The translations under genes and the position numbers were made by a program. A stretch of 64,000 nt of DNA from assembly GCA_030374765.1 (NCBI GenBank), contig JARGXX010000001.1:1674001-1738000 (forward strand), written 5' to 3'. This DNA is from Agarophyton chilense. Its lineage: Eukaryota > Rhodophyta > Florideophyceae > Gracilariales > Gracilariaceae. This document shows, in pieces, positions 31,502 through 43,259 of this stretch. The notes under the pieces were generated by a model. It saw nothing but the letters and a program-made list of their open reading frames with translations. It did no database searches and was not told the DNA's origin. Position 1 is the first letter of the stretch; each line of letters begins with the position of its first letter.

Positions 31502-32456
31502 CTTCAACTCCAAAAGATTCTAGCAGGTTCAAAGCTCGGTATCAATCAACCTGTAAGAAGAGAAAAATGATTAATCGAAAAAGAGTTGGTGGTGATATAC
31601 GGAGTGACAAGTAGATTTCTAAGCCATGTATTATGAGTGATCTTCGCTGAGGCGTGCAGATGCGAGGGACCTAGAGTCAGAGTGAGCTTCAGAAGAAATA
31701 CGACTTTTCGCCCGTAATAGATCTCAGCGGAGTGGTATTTTTCGCTAGCTGGCCTCGATGAATCCTCAGCATGTGTCTGCAAGCCCGAAAGCCTCCTTCA
31801 TTGTAACTGTGGTGATAGGCCGTGCTGGGAGACGACGGCATCCTGGGGACGACGGCGGCGCAGAGTATAGCAAGTGTGGTGGCGGATCAAATTGAGCGTA
31901 CAGCGCAGAAGCACATGCTTTGGCATGCCAGGATGTCATATTGGAAAGGTCGAATGTCATGCATTGAAATCTTGTGACACGTCGTGACAACACCTGTTAT
32001 CTTCGCTGTATTCACTTGTTCCTGACGCTGGCACCTTGGTGGGCTTCTAATTGCGAATTACAGTTAGAGTGTCGCTTCATCCCCCCCCAGTTTAACGCGT
32101 TCACCTTCTCTGCAGCGGTCTTTTTGCCTGCAACTCAGCTAAATAACATCCCGTCGTGTGCACTCTAGCACAATCATCGCATCACTGGGCTGATATCCTT
32201 CTTCCACTTTTGTCTGTTTCGTTGTGATATCACTATCGTTGCGTGTGATTTTTATAGCATCCTCGTCTATTGCACCTCGTCGTTTCAGCCGGTGTCAAAC
32301 AAAGCTCACTGAAGCCGTCCTACCTGTGTGCTATCTGTTTTCTGAAGCCTGCAGTGCATGCAATGTTACGACAGATCTTTTCTTAAGTCTTTCGTCATAT
32401 TCCATTTCCACTTGCGTCTTGGCTATCCTGTGCTTGCGTTGTCCACGAACAGAGTC

Positions 32457-33566
32457 ATGCGAGGCGTCTCTTTGGACACCGGGCCGATTGGTGCAACTAC
32501 AAGGAACATAGACTGGTCTTGGTTTCGTCGGAATCTCCGGACAACTGCCACACTTTTATTCTGGTATATCGTCTCAACCAGCATAATACTTACCTCTAAG
32601 TGGCTTTTCAAAGGCCTTTTCGCGTTTCCACTCACTGTAACTACCTTTTCAAACTCTCTAACGTCAATATGGGCTTTTGCAATTTCCCGAACGCCAAGCT
32701 TTCGACCAGAACCTTTGACTCGGAAGAAATTCAAGGAATATGTCCTACCCATTGGCATTACTACAGCTCTAGAGATTGGGTTTTCCAATATTGCTCTCAA
32801 ACTGCTCACGGTCTCATTTGGGACTATTTTGAAAGGAGGCTCTCCAATATTCACGATGATATGGGGCCTCCTCTTTGGTATAGAGACGTTTTCCACAAGT
32901 CTTTGCATGTCTCTTACGACTATCGCGTCCGGTATAGCACTCGCTTCGTTGGGCGAAGGTAACTCCTTTATTCTCAACGGTTTTATACTACAACTTTTGG
33001 CTACAGCGCTTGGAGGTTTAAGATGGGCAATGACTCATGTCTTGCTCAGAGGTCGGACTCATGATGCCTCTGAGAAGAACGCAGAAAATCCAATGTCGCC
33101 GATGACTGTTACTCTTTACACATCGCCAACAACCACTGCCTGCGTTCTTCCTTTTGCTATTTTGCTTGAAGGACCAAAAGTTCTTCAAAGAATAAGTGAA
33201 GTCGAAACAAGTCAGTTGTTAGCCATAATTGGCATAATGACCATAATCGGCACTCTTGTGTTCATACTCCTCATCAGTGAGTACTGGTTAGTGCACGCGA
33301 CATCGTCATTGGCTCTCAGTGTGGCCGGTGTCTTCAAGGAATTGCTGACGATTATCGGCGGAGTCTTTTTCTTCATGGAAAAACTGTCTTTGCTGAACAT
33401 CTTTGGATTCTTCACTTGCCAGTTGGGCATAATGGCGTACATTTATATTCGATCTAGGCCATCGGACGAAACCGATGCGAACGAGACTATTGCAACGATC
33501 GACATCCCGCTCACAATGGCGGAGGTTTACGACGATGACGAAGACAGTGGGAGAGAAGAAGTGTAA
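32457..33566 (+). CDS. Nucleotide-sugar/triose-phosphate translocator family transporter (SLC35-like)
   Basis: About 369 residues from ATG 32457 (ATG 32358 is in frame and would add 33 residues, but sits in a poorer context and outside the usual family start). About ten hydrophobic segments follow FWYIVSTSIILTSKWLF, with TPT-family signatures: a GSP block (ILKGGSPIFTMIWGLLFG), the K in the first helices, and SLALSVAGVFKELLTIIGG near the end. It resembles the SLC35C2/Ymd8 branch, proteins of the Golgi or early secretory pathway. The substrate cannot be deduced. The tail is acidic (YDDDEDSGREEV). No intron. It converges on the carrier gene with 280 bp between. Confidence 0.85.
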   Translation: MRGVSLDTGPIGATTRNIDWSWFRRNLRTTATLLFWYIVSTSIILTSKWLFKGLFAFPLTVTTFSNSLTSIWAFAISRTPSFRPEPLTRKKFKEYVLPIGITTALEIGFSNIALKLLTVSFGTILKGGSPIFTMIWGLLFGIETFSTSLCMSLTTIASGIALASLGEGNSFILNGFILQLLATALGGLRWAMTHVLLRGRTHDASEKNAENPMSPMTVTLYTSPTTTACVLPFAILLEGPKVLQRISEVETSQLLAIIGIMTIIGTLVFILLISEYWLVHATSSLALSVAGVFKELLTIIGGVFFFMEKLSLLNIFGFFTCQLGIMAYIYIRSRPSDETDANETIATIDIPLTMAEVYDDDEDSGREEV

Positions 33567-33846
33567 AATTATGAACATAAATTAGCGATGCATCTATCGC
33601 TGAACCCTTTTTCGCGTGAGACAGTTCGACGGAGCATTGTCCACAACGTCTACAGCGTGCGTGCGTGCGAGACAAACAGTGCCAGCAAGAGCTGCTTTGT
33701 AGGGCTGTGATGCATTTTATGAACCTGATGATGATGGGGCGGGCTATTGAGTTATTCAGTTCCGTATTGACTTGTTACACACGTATTATACAACATAATA
33801 CTGATGACGACCATGATTCCGATGTAGAAGAGAATATTATCATTTG

Positions 33847-34899
33847 TTACCGGTCTTTTTCTTTTTCTGTAATGAAAGTAGCATAAAAGTTGTTACATTC
33901 TTCGAAAACCATCCAAGTAATGGCAGCTCCCATGACGCGCTTCACAAAGCGAGGAGACGAGCCGCGAAAAAAACCGTACACCCCCTCTTCGTTGAACATG
34001 CGATGTACAGCGTCCACAAAGCCGCTGTAGCGCGACGAAGCGCCATGCCTGCCTTGGCTGAGTTGGATTCGAGTTTTTGCGACATCCAGTGGTTGTGTGA
34101 GTAATGTTGCCAGACCGCCGCTGAAGCCGCCACTTGCAAAAGTGACAATTCGAGAAAGCACCTGCTGAGAATCGACGTTCTGCCGCGGAGCAGGGTTGGA
34201 GGCTGTTTGGTTGACTTGGTGGGTCTGGGAAAGTTTGCGCATGATAACGGACCTATTGTCTGTGAGACCAACAGCAGAACCGATGAACTGTCTGGAGCGC
34301 AAATACAAAAACATGTAGGTAGCCGAGTAGGGTACATCTCTCATAATTGACGGAAGAAGGCCTCTGTACAAGCCTTGTCGACCCTCTTGCTTGGCTATCT
34401 TTGTTAGAGCGTCAACTGTACCATTGTATCTAGTGGAGTATTCGACTGTTTCCATACGGGTTTTGACTACGGACATGGGAGAGAGCAAAATAACAGTCAG
34501 GAAACGAGCGCTGCCGCCGGCTATGAACGACGAGCGATCCGACAGAGTTCCGTCCGGGGCGGCGAGCTGTGACGTGGTGATGTCCAGGAGCAGCATGTAA
34601 CAGCCAACGCTCATTGCGTTTCGCAAAACGGACGGTACTACGCCTCGCCAAAGACCACGCACGCCATCCTGAGTGACGATTGCGGAGATGGTCTCGATGG
34701 CGCCGGCGTTGGGGCGGACCTTGAGTTTTGCCTTGAGATGGATGGATCTGTTGTAGGCGGCGGACATCTGCATACGAGTTTTGACGACATCGAGCGGCTG
34801 CAACGCGACGGTGGAGAGGAGGCCCGAGGTGGCGCCGCTGAGAAATTTGACGGTTCTGTTCTGGGTGCGCCTCTTGGGGGAGAGGTCGATGGGCGCCAT
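33847..34899 (-). CDS. Mitochondrial carrier, SLC25A38/Hem25-like glycine importer
   Basis: The 350-residue protein starts at ATG 34899. It has three carrier repeats with signatures QPLDVVKTRMQ, SPMSVVKTRME and QPLDVAKTRIQ. In the second the usual acidic residue is replaced by Ser, as in SLC25A38, where that repeat also lacks it. Other SLC25A38-type blocks are LYRGLLPSIMRDVPYSATYM, GFFRGSSPRFVKRVM and ITWMVFEE. SLC25A38/Hem25 brings glycine into mitochondria for the first step of haem synthesis in animals and yeast. Photosynthetic eukaryotes make most haem from glutamate, so the role here may differ. A ~35-residue polar insert lies before repeat three. Intronless. Confidence 0.88.
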   Translation of the reverse strand: MAPIDLSPKRRTQNRTVKFLSGATSGLLSTVALQPLDVVKTRMQMSAAYNRSIHLKAKLKVRPNAGAIETISAIVTQDGVRGLWRGVVPSVLRNAMSVGCYMLLLDITTSQLAAPDGTLSDRSSFIAGGSARFLTVILLSPMSVVKTRMETVEYSTRYNGTVDALTKIAKQEGRQGLYRGLLPSIMRDVPYSATYMFLYLRSRQFIGSAVGLTDNRSVIMRKLSQTHQVNQTASNPAPRQNVDSQQVLSRIVTFASGGFSGGLATLLTQPLDVAKTRIQLSQGRHGASSRYSGFVDAVHRMFNEEGVYGFFRGSSPRFVKRVMGAAITWMVFEECNNFYATFITEKEKDR

Positions 34900-35574
34900 G
34901 TGGGGCTAGACGCCGGCGGAGAGAGGGCACGCGAGAGGGAAGTGGGGAGAGGAGGCGGGCGCCGCCAGGTGCGATGGGGGCATCGGATGGGGGGCGGGAG
35001 ATGCGGGGCAGGAGGGGTGGCGGAGCTGACGGCGATGCGACGAATAGCTGTGGTTGCGCGTGTGAACGCGATTGGGCATCCGCATAAGATGTCTGGTACG
35101 GTATTTAACGTACCATTGGTAGGAAAGTACGAAGTTAGCAATCTACCCTTCGTAGCCTTCACACACAGCAGATACTGCGCTCATGCAGAGATCGGGCAGG
35201 TGGCGGGGGATGACTGTCCCGCCAAGTTGGCGCTGGAGTTGACGCTGACAGAGCGCCATGTATGGAGATGTCATGATGTCGCGACGGGGCACAATGGTGG
35301 GGCGGCCGCAACTTAGGGGCGCAAAGACGGGGCGCGCTACAGCCCTTTGCACGCCGCCGCTTGATGGGCAGTGGAGGCATGCTGCGTGTAGGCGATGCCG
35401 CTCATATCGCCCACCGCAGCAGTCGTGGCGCGACACAGTCGACGCTTTCGGCGGTTTGCTCACACCCAACGCGTTTCGACTCGCTTGAACGCCCTAGTTT
35501 GAGCCCATTTCGAGCGCCTGCGCGCCAGCCTCTCGCGTCCTCCGTCACGCGTCTTCTCCAACCCCCTCGTCGCT

Positions 35575-36302
35575 ATGGAGGTAAGCTTCTCTTTTCGTTT
35601 CTATACGGGCTCGAGCTGTCTACTACACCAGTGTTTAACCTCAACTTTCTTTCTACTTCCCCCGACTAGGACGTCCACATGGACTCGTACCACGACGACC
35701 AACAACCGTCAACCCCCCCCCAGTCCAATGGCGGCGCTGCTCCATCAGCCCCCACCGGCGGTAGGCGCGTCTACGTGGGAAATCTCTCCTGGGACACCAG
35801 GTGGCAGGGACTCAAGGATCACATGCGAGAAGCTGGAGATGTCGCCCACGCAGAGGTTTTCACTGAATCATCAGGTCGCTCCGCTGGCTGCGGCATCGTC
35901 GAGTTCGAAACCCCCGAGGGCGCGCAAAACGCCATCAACACCCTCAATGACTCCATGCTGGACGGTCGCTCCATCTTCGTGCGTGCCGATCGTGAGGAGG
36001 GAAAGTCGCGCCGCTTTGACGCGGAACATGGACACAGGGGACGTCGCGAGTCGGATCGCGGTCGTAAGATTGTCGTGTGGAACCTGCCGTACCACATCCG
36101 GTGGCAAGACCTTAAGGACCTGTTTCGTGACTACGGCAACGTCATTCGAGCAGACATACCCCAGACCCACGATGGCAAATCGAAAGGTATGGGTACCGTT
36201 CTGTTCGAGACAGAGATGGAGGCCGACCGTGCCATCCGAGAGATGACCGGAAAGGAAGTCGACGGCCGCGTCGTCGATTGTCGTTTGGACAAGTTTGCGT
36301 GA
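35575..36302 (+). CDS. Two-RRM RNA-binding protein (hnRNP M/Gbp2-like)
   Basis: Exon 1 is only ATG GAG (35575-35580), followed by an 89-nt intron (GTAAGC...CTAG) and exon 2 35670-36302; the product is 212 residues. RRM1 (about 35-108) has RNP2 VYVGNL and RNP1-like SAGCGIVEF. RRM2 (135-210) has IVVWNLP and SKGMGTVLF. The RGR-rich linker between them and the paired RRM wording resemble yeast Gbp2/Hrb1 and hnRNP M/MYEF2, which bind nascent mRNA. If the intron is retained the frame closes or shifts, so splicing fixes the start. Divergent from the carrier gene across 675 bp. A start at the internal ATG 35679 is possible. Confidence 0.88.
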
Positions 36303-38799
36303 TTCTTATGCAACGCTCACAAACTTTGAGATGGTGCTACCTAACTCGTGGTGAGTATCTGCAATTTGGTGCTATCCGCACCGCATCACGATTTGTGCTG
36401 TGCTCAGGTTCTTGCATGTGACGTTAGTGGCTTTGGACGTAGAGATATGGTTATGTCATGTTCATAGGTCTTATTTTAGCGCGTTGGTGATCTCTTTTGA
36501 TTGTGGCTCTTGGTGTGATTCATGCTCTCTGTATGGGCCTGACTAGGACAACTAAAGAGCGAAAGTGGTGCTTATGTTGGATATTATGTGATGCTCTTAC
36601 CCAGTTTGGCGCCGGAGAGCACTGTATCACTGTATCCCTAGTCTTTGACGCCCCTGATCGTCCTCCGATGTAGAGCATGTCTTTCATCTCCTCCTGTGCC
36701 TCAAACCCGCGTGGTCAGTGCCATGCGCCTGTGTTCCCGTCCGATTCTCAAACCTGAATCGACGTTGGAATCATTCAGTCGGCGGCACATAAGCCCAGAG
36801 TAAGTGTTTACAAATACCAATTTTGAACAGCTGTTCAAAGAATATCCACATGCTTGCGCAACAACCCTTCTGGAGTTCACCAAGTTCTTGTTCTGGAGTC
36901 AGTGCATGTAGTTGCGAGGGCGAGCCTCAGCAACTGGACAGCTTGTTCCAAGCCCAGACAGGCTCTTCAGCGATAAACACGTCAGCAACTGTTTCCTCCG
37001 AGCTGATATGTAATGTAACGATACTCAGTCATACTTGAGGATGTTCCTGAGTTACGCAGCATAGCGAATCGATTTCAAACAGGGAGTACTTGTTGTTCCT
37101 GAAGATCAAAGTGAGAAACAGCTCAAGAGGACACAACCGACAATTTGCGTTGACTGCGAGTATGGTTGAATCTGTAAGCTGGAGCCAGATTTGAAACTGT
37201 TTCTGCGGAATGTTCTTTATTAACAAAACCGATCCGTTTCGCTCGCGTTCGGGCTTAACGTAACCTTTTGCGCATGTACGATGTTACCGAGTTCAGTGAT
37301 TCAGAGATTCCAGAAAATAGTTGCTGATGATGGTGCCACACACTGCTTGAATTATAGTCACAAACCTCTCGTTGAAATGTGTTTGTTTTGACGAGATTCT
37401 CTTTTCTTAGCATGACCCATATCCTTGGCCACGGAAATGTTCATGCAATGCAAGAAAAGAGTCGTTGATCTGGTCGTTTTACATGTAACTTGAGCGATTT
37501 TGCTCTCTCCCTTGAGAACATTGATCTCTTTGCAGAGCGTCAATATTCCCTTTTCAGCTGAGCGTAGTCGGAAAGAGATTTGTCAAGTTAACGTCCATAA
37601 TAGGATCTTCGCATCATTTGAGCTCGTTCTGCTTCTGCTTGTTCCATTTTTCCCCGTTGTTCAATTCCACTAAAGATTCTAGCGTGTCACGGTCTTTCGT
37701 TCTTTGATCACAATTCCAGCCCGGTGTTTACAATTGTGAATTCCCAAATTAGAAAACCAAATTGATGCTTTGGACATCAACGGCTGAACGGCTAATTAAA
37801 CTCAATTGGTTCTCAAAATTTGAGTAAAACTGATATTTTTTTTAAAGATTCACTCTTTCACTTTCTGGAAGTATTCAGGCCCTGTCTTAACAAGCCCGTT
37901 CATTCGTGAACTCGAATACAGTGAACGGCTGATACTTTCAAAAATTACGGGACTGTAAGTTAATGCTTTGCTGGACTGGGGCCTTCATCTTCTCTTTCTA
38001 TTATGCACAGCCGACTTGGCTGTGCTGTGATGTTTCTCGATGTCAGGCCCTGAAGTACTCCCCAGTTGATGTCACTATTGATCCCCGCCCATGCGTGTCA
38101 CTACCACCGGTAAGGCATACATCATGATGGCTCCTAAAAATTTCCAAGTGAACTTGTACGACCTTTCCTTCTCCACTCGATCTTTTACGATCTCAACATT
38201 TGTTCGCTCCTTTCACAGCTTCAATGAAATCAATTTCTTTCTTTACGCTACAAATAGGTATGATCAATGTTTCTCTATTTTAACTACCTTTTTATTCTCA
38301 GTATAATTTACTTTAACGTTGATGATTCTTTCCCATTCAACAGTCCTAGTTTTCTTCACTGTCTGAACTGGTGTAGATCTGTTTCCGTGTCTCTTATTTG
38401 CCTTTATTTATGCGCACTTTCAAATGGAGTAGAACCTTGAAGAAATCTCTCATTATCATGCAATTACGACATATCAAACCAAGCATTCTGGCAACGATGT
38501 AGAGCACGGTATCAAATACGATATTAATGCAAAGTGCGATCGTTTTTTATTTTTATAAGCACTTTTTTGACATCTTCTCTGTCACTATTGCAGTTTGAAG
38601 ACGTCTTCCAACTATTATCAAACTGTTTCTTACATAAAAATCTTTATCAACTTATCTAAATTCACGCGCGTTCAAACAAGTGTTTAAATTACCTAGGGAC
38701 GATTGTAAAGGTTTCTATAAAACATTTGCACATTTAATGGTGTAGAATGTAGAGATGGGTTAGCGATCTGGTCGTCTCACAATCACGCCAACAACGCAA
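36303..38799. other. Gene-poor stretch, nothing recognised
   Basis: No frame above 71 codons and no domain. An imperfect inverted repeat (CCGTTCA ... TGAACGG, about 37897-37929) and AT-rich patches are the only structure seen. Confidence 0.5.
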
Positions 38800-39735
38800 T
38801 TGGTTATTACTTTGAGTGATTTGGCAGGAGCGAGTTATGGTGATATTATGATTTCCTTACACTTTGTCTTATCAACTGCTTATCAGTTCTTTCATGAGAC
38901 CCTAAAGGCGCTCATGAATTATTCGATTTCGTGTGGTCTTCCACAGGCCCTGAAAGAACTTCAAGATCTCTCTTTTGGCGTCAAACATTCAACGAAGCGA
39001 TTGAGTCCACTTTCTGAATTTGTCGGAGCTATCGATGGCATATCCATCTAGATATAAAGCCTTCTTGTTTCAATGCCGCCTCTTTCTACTGCAGAAAGGG
39101 TTTTTATTCGCTGTCCGTTCAGAAAATTGTCGATTCCCGTTACCGCTTTTTGGATGTATCTATTCGTTGCGTCGGATCGACGCACGACCAATTAGCGCAT
39201 TCAGTATCTCACCTTGGGCAGTATCTTTCCAGCAAGAAGTTTCAAATGGAGTATTTGATAGCTGGCGATGAAGCCTATCTGTGCACTAACAGTCTCATAT
39301 GTCTTATACCCATGTCACAGGTAAACAGCTGTTGGGAATATGGATTCAATTTCTACATTGTGTCTCTGCGAATTCATGTGGAGCAATCATTTTCTATGCT
39401 CATGGCTCGATGGCATGTGCTGTGTGACCTAGAGTTTTCTGTCGTAGTTAGCTCAGAAATAGGGGCATTGTGTATGAAGCTCCACAATTTCTGTATAGAC
39501 AACAGAATGTTCCGATCAATGGATATCACTCAGGAAGAAGATTACGAACGAAATCAAGACGTCCGGGCCTGGTATGAGTGTTGCAAACAGCGGCAAGCAA
39601 GCTGGGTAGTTGATGAAAGAATGGAAACATATACATAAGACGTCGTTCTATCTATGAGAGAGGCATTGGTTGAGGTGATACGAAAGAAGCTTAGGCGCCC
39701 CTTACCTCCAGGCACGTCCTGTCGCTCTTCTCAGC
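38800..39735 (+). pseudogene. PIF/Harbinger-type transposase remnant (DDE_Tnp_4)
   Basis: Pieces of one transposase lie in order in shifting frames. The first Asp is in FVGAIDGISI (about 39025-39050). RKGFYSLSVQ and LDVSIRCVGSTHD follow at about 39096-39190, then the second Asp in YLIAGDEAYL and the Glu in RIHVEQSFSMLMARWHVL, with LHNFCIDNR near the end. This is the DDE core layout of Harbinger transposases. Two stops and a frameshift around 39050-39095 break it. No convincing terminal inverted repeats were found, so the element ends are not set. Confidence 0.85.
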
Positions 39736-39819
39736 TGTAGTTTAGTACACAATTAGGATGGAATGGATTGGACGGGTGTGGGAGAGATACCAAAGTGTTG
39801 AAACGAAATGGACAATAGA

Positions 39820-40610
39820 GCTGAAGAACCTACATCAGTGGCCATTTGAACGGGCCGAATGGTCGATTCAATGCATTGTGCGGCGATGGTGAGTACATCA
39901 ACTACACTGCCTTAAATCTTAGAAACACATCCTTCGGCTCATCAGAACAAGTGGTGTTGGATAATAGCGTTCGAGAGTATACCGCTTGCCTTGGATCGAA
40001 CGACATTCGCGTGCACAACCAAATGTTCAAGGAGCGCTTATCTATGCGATTTACTTATGCTGCGGAGTCCATTAGCTGGGTTCTGTTTGGCGTTTGCGGA
40101 AAGGATTTCGTTTGCCTCTACGATTGGGAAAATTTGCAGTTTGGTGGCTGCATTGATGAGCAGGTTGAGGGAGTCTACTCGTCTGACCAAGCACATCTGT
40201 TAGCGATCGTGGGAGATTCTTCGTTCTACGTCTTGCAGTATTCGGGCAATGCTGTGCAGAAAGCAGATGAAGAGAATAGATCTCGATTACCTTACAAAAA
40301 CGTTGAAGATTCTTTTGAGTTCATACATGAGGTCCAAAAAGCAGTTTAAACCGCATGTTTGGTTGGCGATTGTTTTGCCTACTTAAAGTCTAACACAAAG
40401 TTTGAGCTTCCGTGAGGGGGACGAAGTTACGACTTTGGTTCACTTGGACAGACCCATGTACTTGGTAGGTTACTTGCAGAAGGAAAATAATTTGTACTGT
40501 GTCGAAAAAGAGCAGAAAATTGTGAGCTACACTTTTCTTCTTGCAGTGATAGAACTAAAAACCGTCGTACGCGTGGGAATTCATATCGCGAAACAAAAAG
40601 TGTATCGTTG
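39820..40610 (+). pseudogene. Fragment of coatomer beta' subunit gene (COPB2)
   Basis: Continuous similarity to the part of beta'-COP after its WD40 propellers: GPNGRFNALCGDGEYINYTA, LRNTSFGSS, then CLYDWENLQF, then VEDSFEFIHEVQKAV. After TAA 40347 come ACLVGDCFAYL and, shifted one frame, EVTTLVHLDRPMYLVGYL. COPB2 is about 900 residues; only about 250 are represented. Stops and a frameshift near 40410 show it is not functional. It lies immediately after the Harbinger transposase remnant on the same strand, which suggests capture or a chance insertion beside it. The full-length parent gene is not in the window. Confidence 0.85.
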
Positions 40611-42216
40611 CAAATTAGCTCAAAAGCATCCGACGAGTTTAGTAAATGTACCGGTATTGGCCCCTCGGACGACGGCGTGGGAACGACGATTTGCGCAGCG
40701 CGATTACTCGCTTCATAGTTGGCAAAGGTTATCTTGGATTTGGAATGGAGCGGGACGGAAGCTTTCTACCGGGGGCGGGTTGCGTTGGTTGCTGGTAAAG
40801 CAAAGCTGTTTTACGACAGAAAATAGTGATCATTTCCCACCACAACCCGGTGAATACGTAATTCACCGCGATCACATCATTCGAACTGCTGGAATCATGA
40901 ACTGCAACATAAACTGTACCTGCAATCAAAACAAAGAAAGAATTAGGAAAACAATCGGTTCAGTATCTTGATTTCCTTTCATAACTGTTTGTATCGCTTC
41001 TTGCTTCGAGTCAAGCTGTTTCGAACCATTTACTGGACGTCTTCATCTGAAAACTCATGAGCTTTCTTGCATCGCTCCACACTGCTTAAAACTTGGTCGA
41101 TAATAATGGCTTCTCCTTTTCCTCCATTCGTGAATAGTCGACCTTCTTTGTTCGCAGATTCGCTTTGAGCCTTCTGTATTTCTATTTGCTCCTTCACCTA
41201 GCACGTGAAGGTATTCAGTGACTTCGACACATCCTCCAAATTTCCCTGCAGTTCTATGCTTCTCCGCTTTCGTACCTTCTTTCGCATACTTGATTTGCGG
41301 CATATTCTTGAACGCCTTCGTCATAGACCTCCTCCTTCGTTGTTTATTAGCTTCAAAGCGTTCTGGAGAAGCTCAGCATCCTCCTGTGGAGTCCCAATCC
41401 TGCAAACTAAAAATAAAATCAATTTTCTCTTCGATTCTGATACGTAGTCTCCGTTGCTGGAAAAATTGACAAAGACTGTTATGCGCGTCGGATCGTTTTG
41501 CCCAGAGGCAGACCACCTATCGTAGACCACTGTGAAAGATCTCTTCGCCAAGTAGACATGATCCTTCAACGAACAAGCGGCTCTCTCGGCAAGTGAACGA
41601 CAGTTCGAATCAATTTATTCTTAATAACCTGTATTATCCTCTTTAGAATCGACACGAACGTCATTGACTCTTTTTGCGATGAGCCCCTAAAACGCCTTGC
41701 GATTCACCCGATCATAGCTTTCCTCTCTCCTGATCTCCACACTACAAACTTTGAAGAGAGCGTACCGGCCCCGGTCATCTTCCCGTAACAAAACCAGAAG
41801 ACGGTCAAATTCATTACTGGAAAAGTTCGGTTTTATTCGATTCATTATCTGTCTTGGTTCCGTTCTTGATTGTAACCATAAGAAACCCCACAACAGAACT
41901 CTTTTCAGCAGGACGTATCTTCTGAACGAAGGATTGAACCTCTGGAAGAAGGTTTCATGTGCGACAGCAACTTAGTGAGTTCTGGACCCAGCTTGCGTAA
42001 TCGTTACGAGCCCTCTTTTTCCCGTAGGGCTTCGTAGGGTGTTTTCCGGTTCTGCTGTGTTGGGATTTATTATATTTGTAGGCGGTTTCCTTTACTGCGT
42101 CCTCCTAGAATTCGTCGCCAAGTCGGCTGTGGACAAGATTAGCACGTGCGACGGAGCCAGGATTTTGGTTGATTCGCTCGGCGATTGCATTTTTTGCGGA
42201 GTGTATGCGGTTGATG
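40611..42216. other. Decayed sequence with minus-strand ORF pieces
   Basis: Minus-strand open pieces at 41321-41569 and 41687-41893, and perhaps 41055-41324, look like parts of one broken gene rich in Arg, Asp and Leu (for example NEFDRLLVLLREDDRGRYAL). No family could be assigned. A plus frame continues from the COPB2 fragment to 40971 without recognisable homology. Confidence 0.35.
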
Positions 42217-42823
42217 TGTGATGCATTGTTCTGAAACGAATGACGGGTGGATCAGCGTACGGGTCTCGACCGATGGTAGCGTGGTAGAGCGGGTCCTAAT
42301 GTTCGACTCCTTGACGGCGGCACTCCCAGAGTACTTGGTGCAATGGGCTGCCGTTTACTGCGTAGTCCTACAGGTTGGAGCTACGGAATCGATGGCTTTA
42401 AGACGAAAGAGTGGAACTGATATACCAAAGGGGGTTATATAGTATCCTGACGGTGCCTATCTTACTTTAAGGGAAAAGCGTCACTCGAGCCAAGTAAATA
42501 GCAATAGCGAGGCGCTGGGATCTCCCTGGCACTGTAATGCTAGTCTATTACACTAATTAAAATAATAATCTACATGAGTCCACCTGAGGTCGACCCGCAC
42601 ACGTGTCATCTGCAAGATTCTTCAGAGCCCGGCGGCTTACCGGGTTCAGCCGTTAGTATCGCTCCTTCACAACCGCTCAGGATGAACCAGAATTGGAACA
42701 CAGTAGCGACGCTGTCTGTATTCTCAGAAAAGAAAATTAGGTCGACCCGTCCACGTGTCGCCTGTAAGATACCTCAGGCCTCGGCGGCTTAAATATCTCA
42801 ACTGTTATCATCGTTCCGTCACA
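42217..42823 (-). repeat. 3' LTR of E2 with internal duplication and inverted insert
   Basis: 42217-42671 matches the 5' LTR over its length. The next 152 bp contain a second, partial copy of the LTR head (42740-42823), separated from the first by a 64-bp segment (42676-42739). The latter matches, in inverted orientation relative to the element, internal sequence at 49675-49738 with about 57 of 64 positions identical. The polypurine tract (42824-42836) abuts the outer head copy. Confidence 0.8.
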
Positions 42824-42836
42824 TATCTCCCTCCTT
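42824..42836 (-). promoter_or_regulatory. Polypurine tract of E2
   Basis: On the minus strand AAGGAGGGAGATA lies directly before the LTR head TGTGACGG, matching the position and wording of the tract in E1. Confidence 0.75.
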
Positions 42837-43259
42837 AGGATTCGACCGTCACGGCGAAGTCCAGATGGCCTCTTGATCGACCCAGGGGACGCGAGCACTT
42901 CGTTGCTCCCTGTGCCATTGAGCGCCACCGGACGTCGCGTCGTCATTGCCTGTGGGGATGCAGGGAAGCGTGAGCTGACCATTGGCGCCGAAGGGCAATT
43001 AGTTTGCTTAAGGACCGAAACTCCCACGCGCCGTGAGCGCTGGCCATAGGTGCATCGACGACGTATTCCTCGTGGCGCGGCAGCGCAATGGTCCATTGGC
43101 TTCTTCTCGTCTGACGGTCACTGGGGCCTTCCTTATTCTTCGTTCTTCCTTTAGCGACCCTCCGCGCTTTGTCCTCAGTGATTCACGCCTTTCAGTCCGT
43201 TCGGGTCAACTCCGTCACCCCTTTTTTCCACTGTGGTACTTTTCCATTGGTCGCGCGCG

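Noticed and set aside
37877..37985. Possible Harbinger MITE with GGCCC-type ends
   Set aside because: End similarity is only partial and no 3-bp duplication is present.
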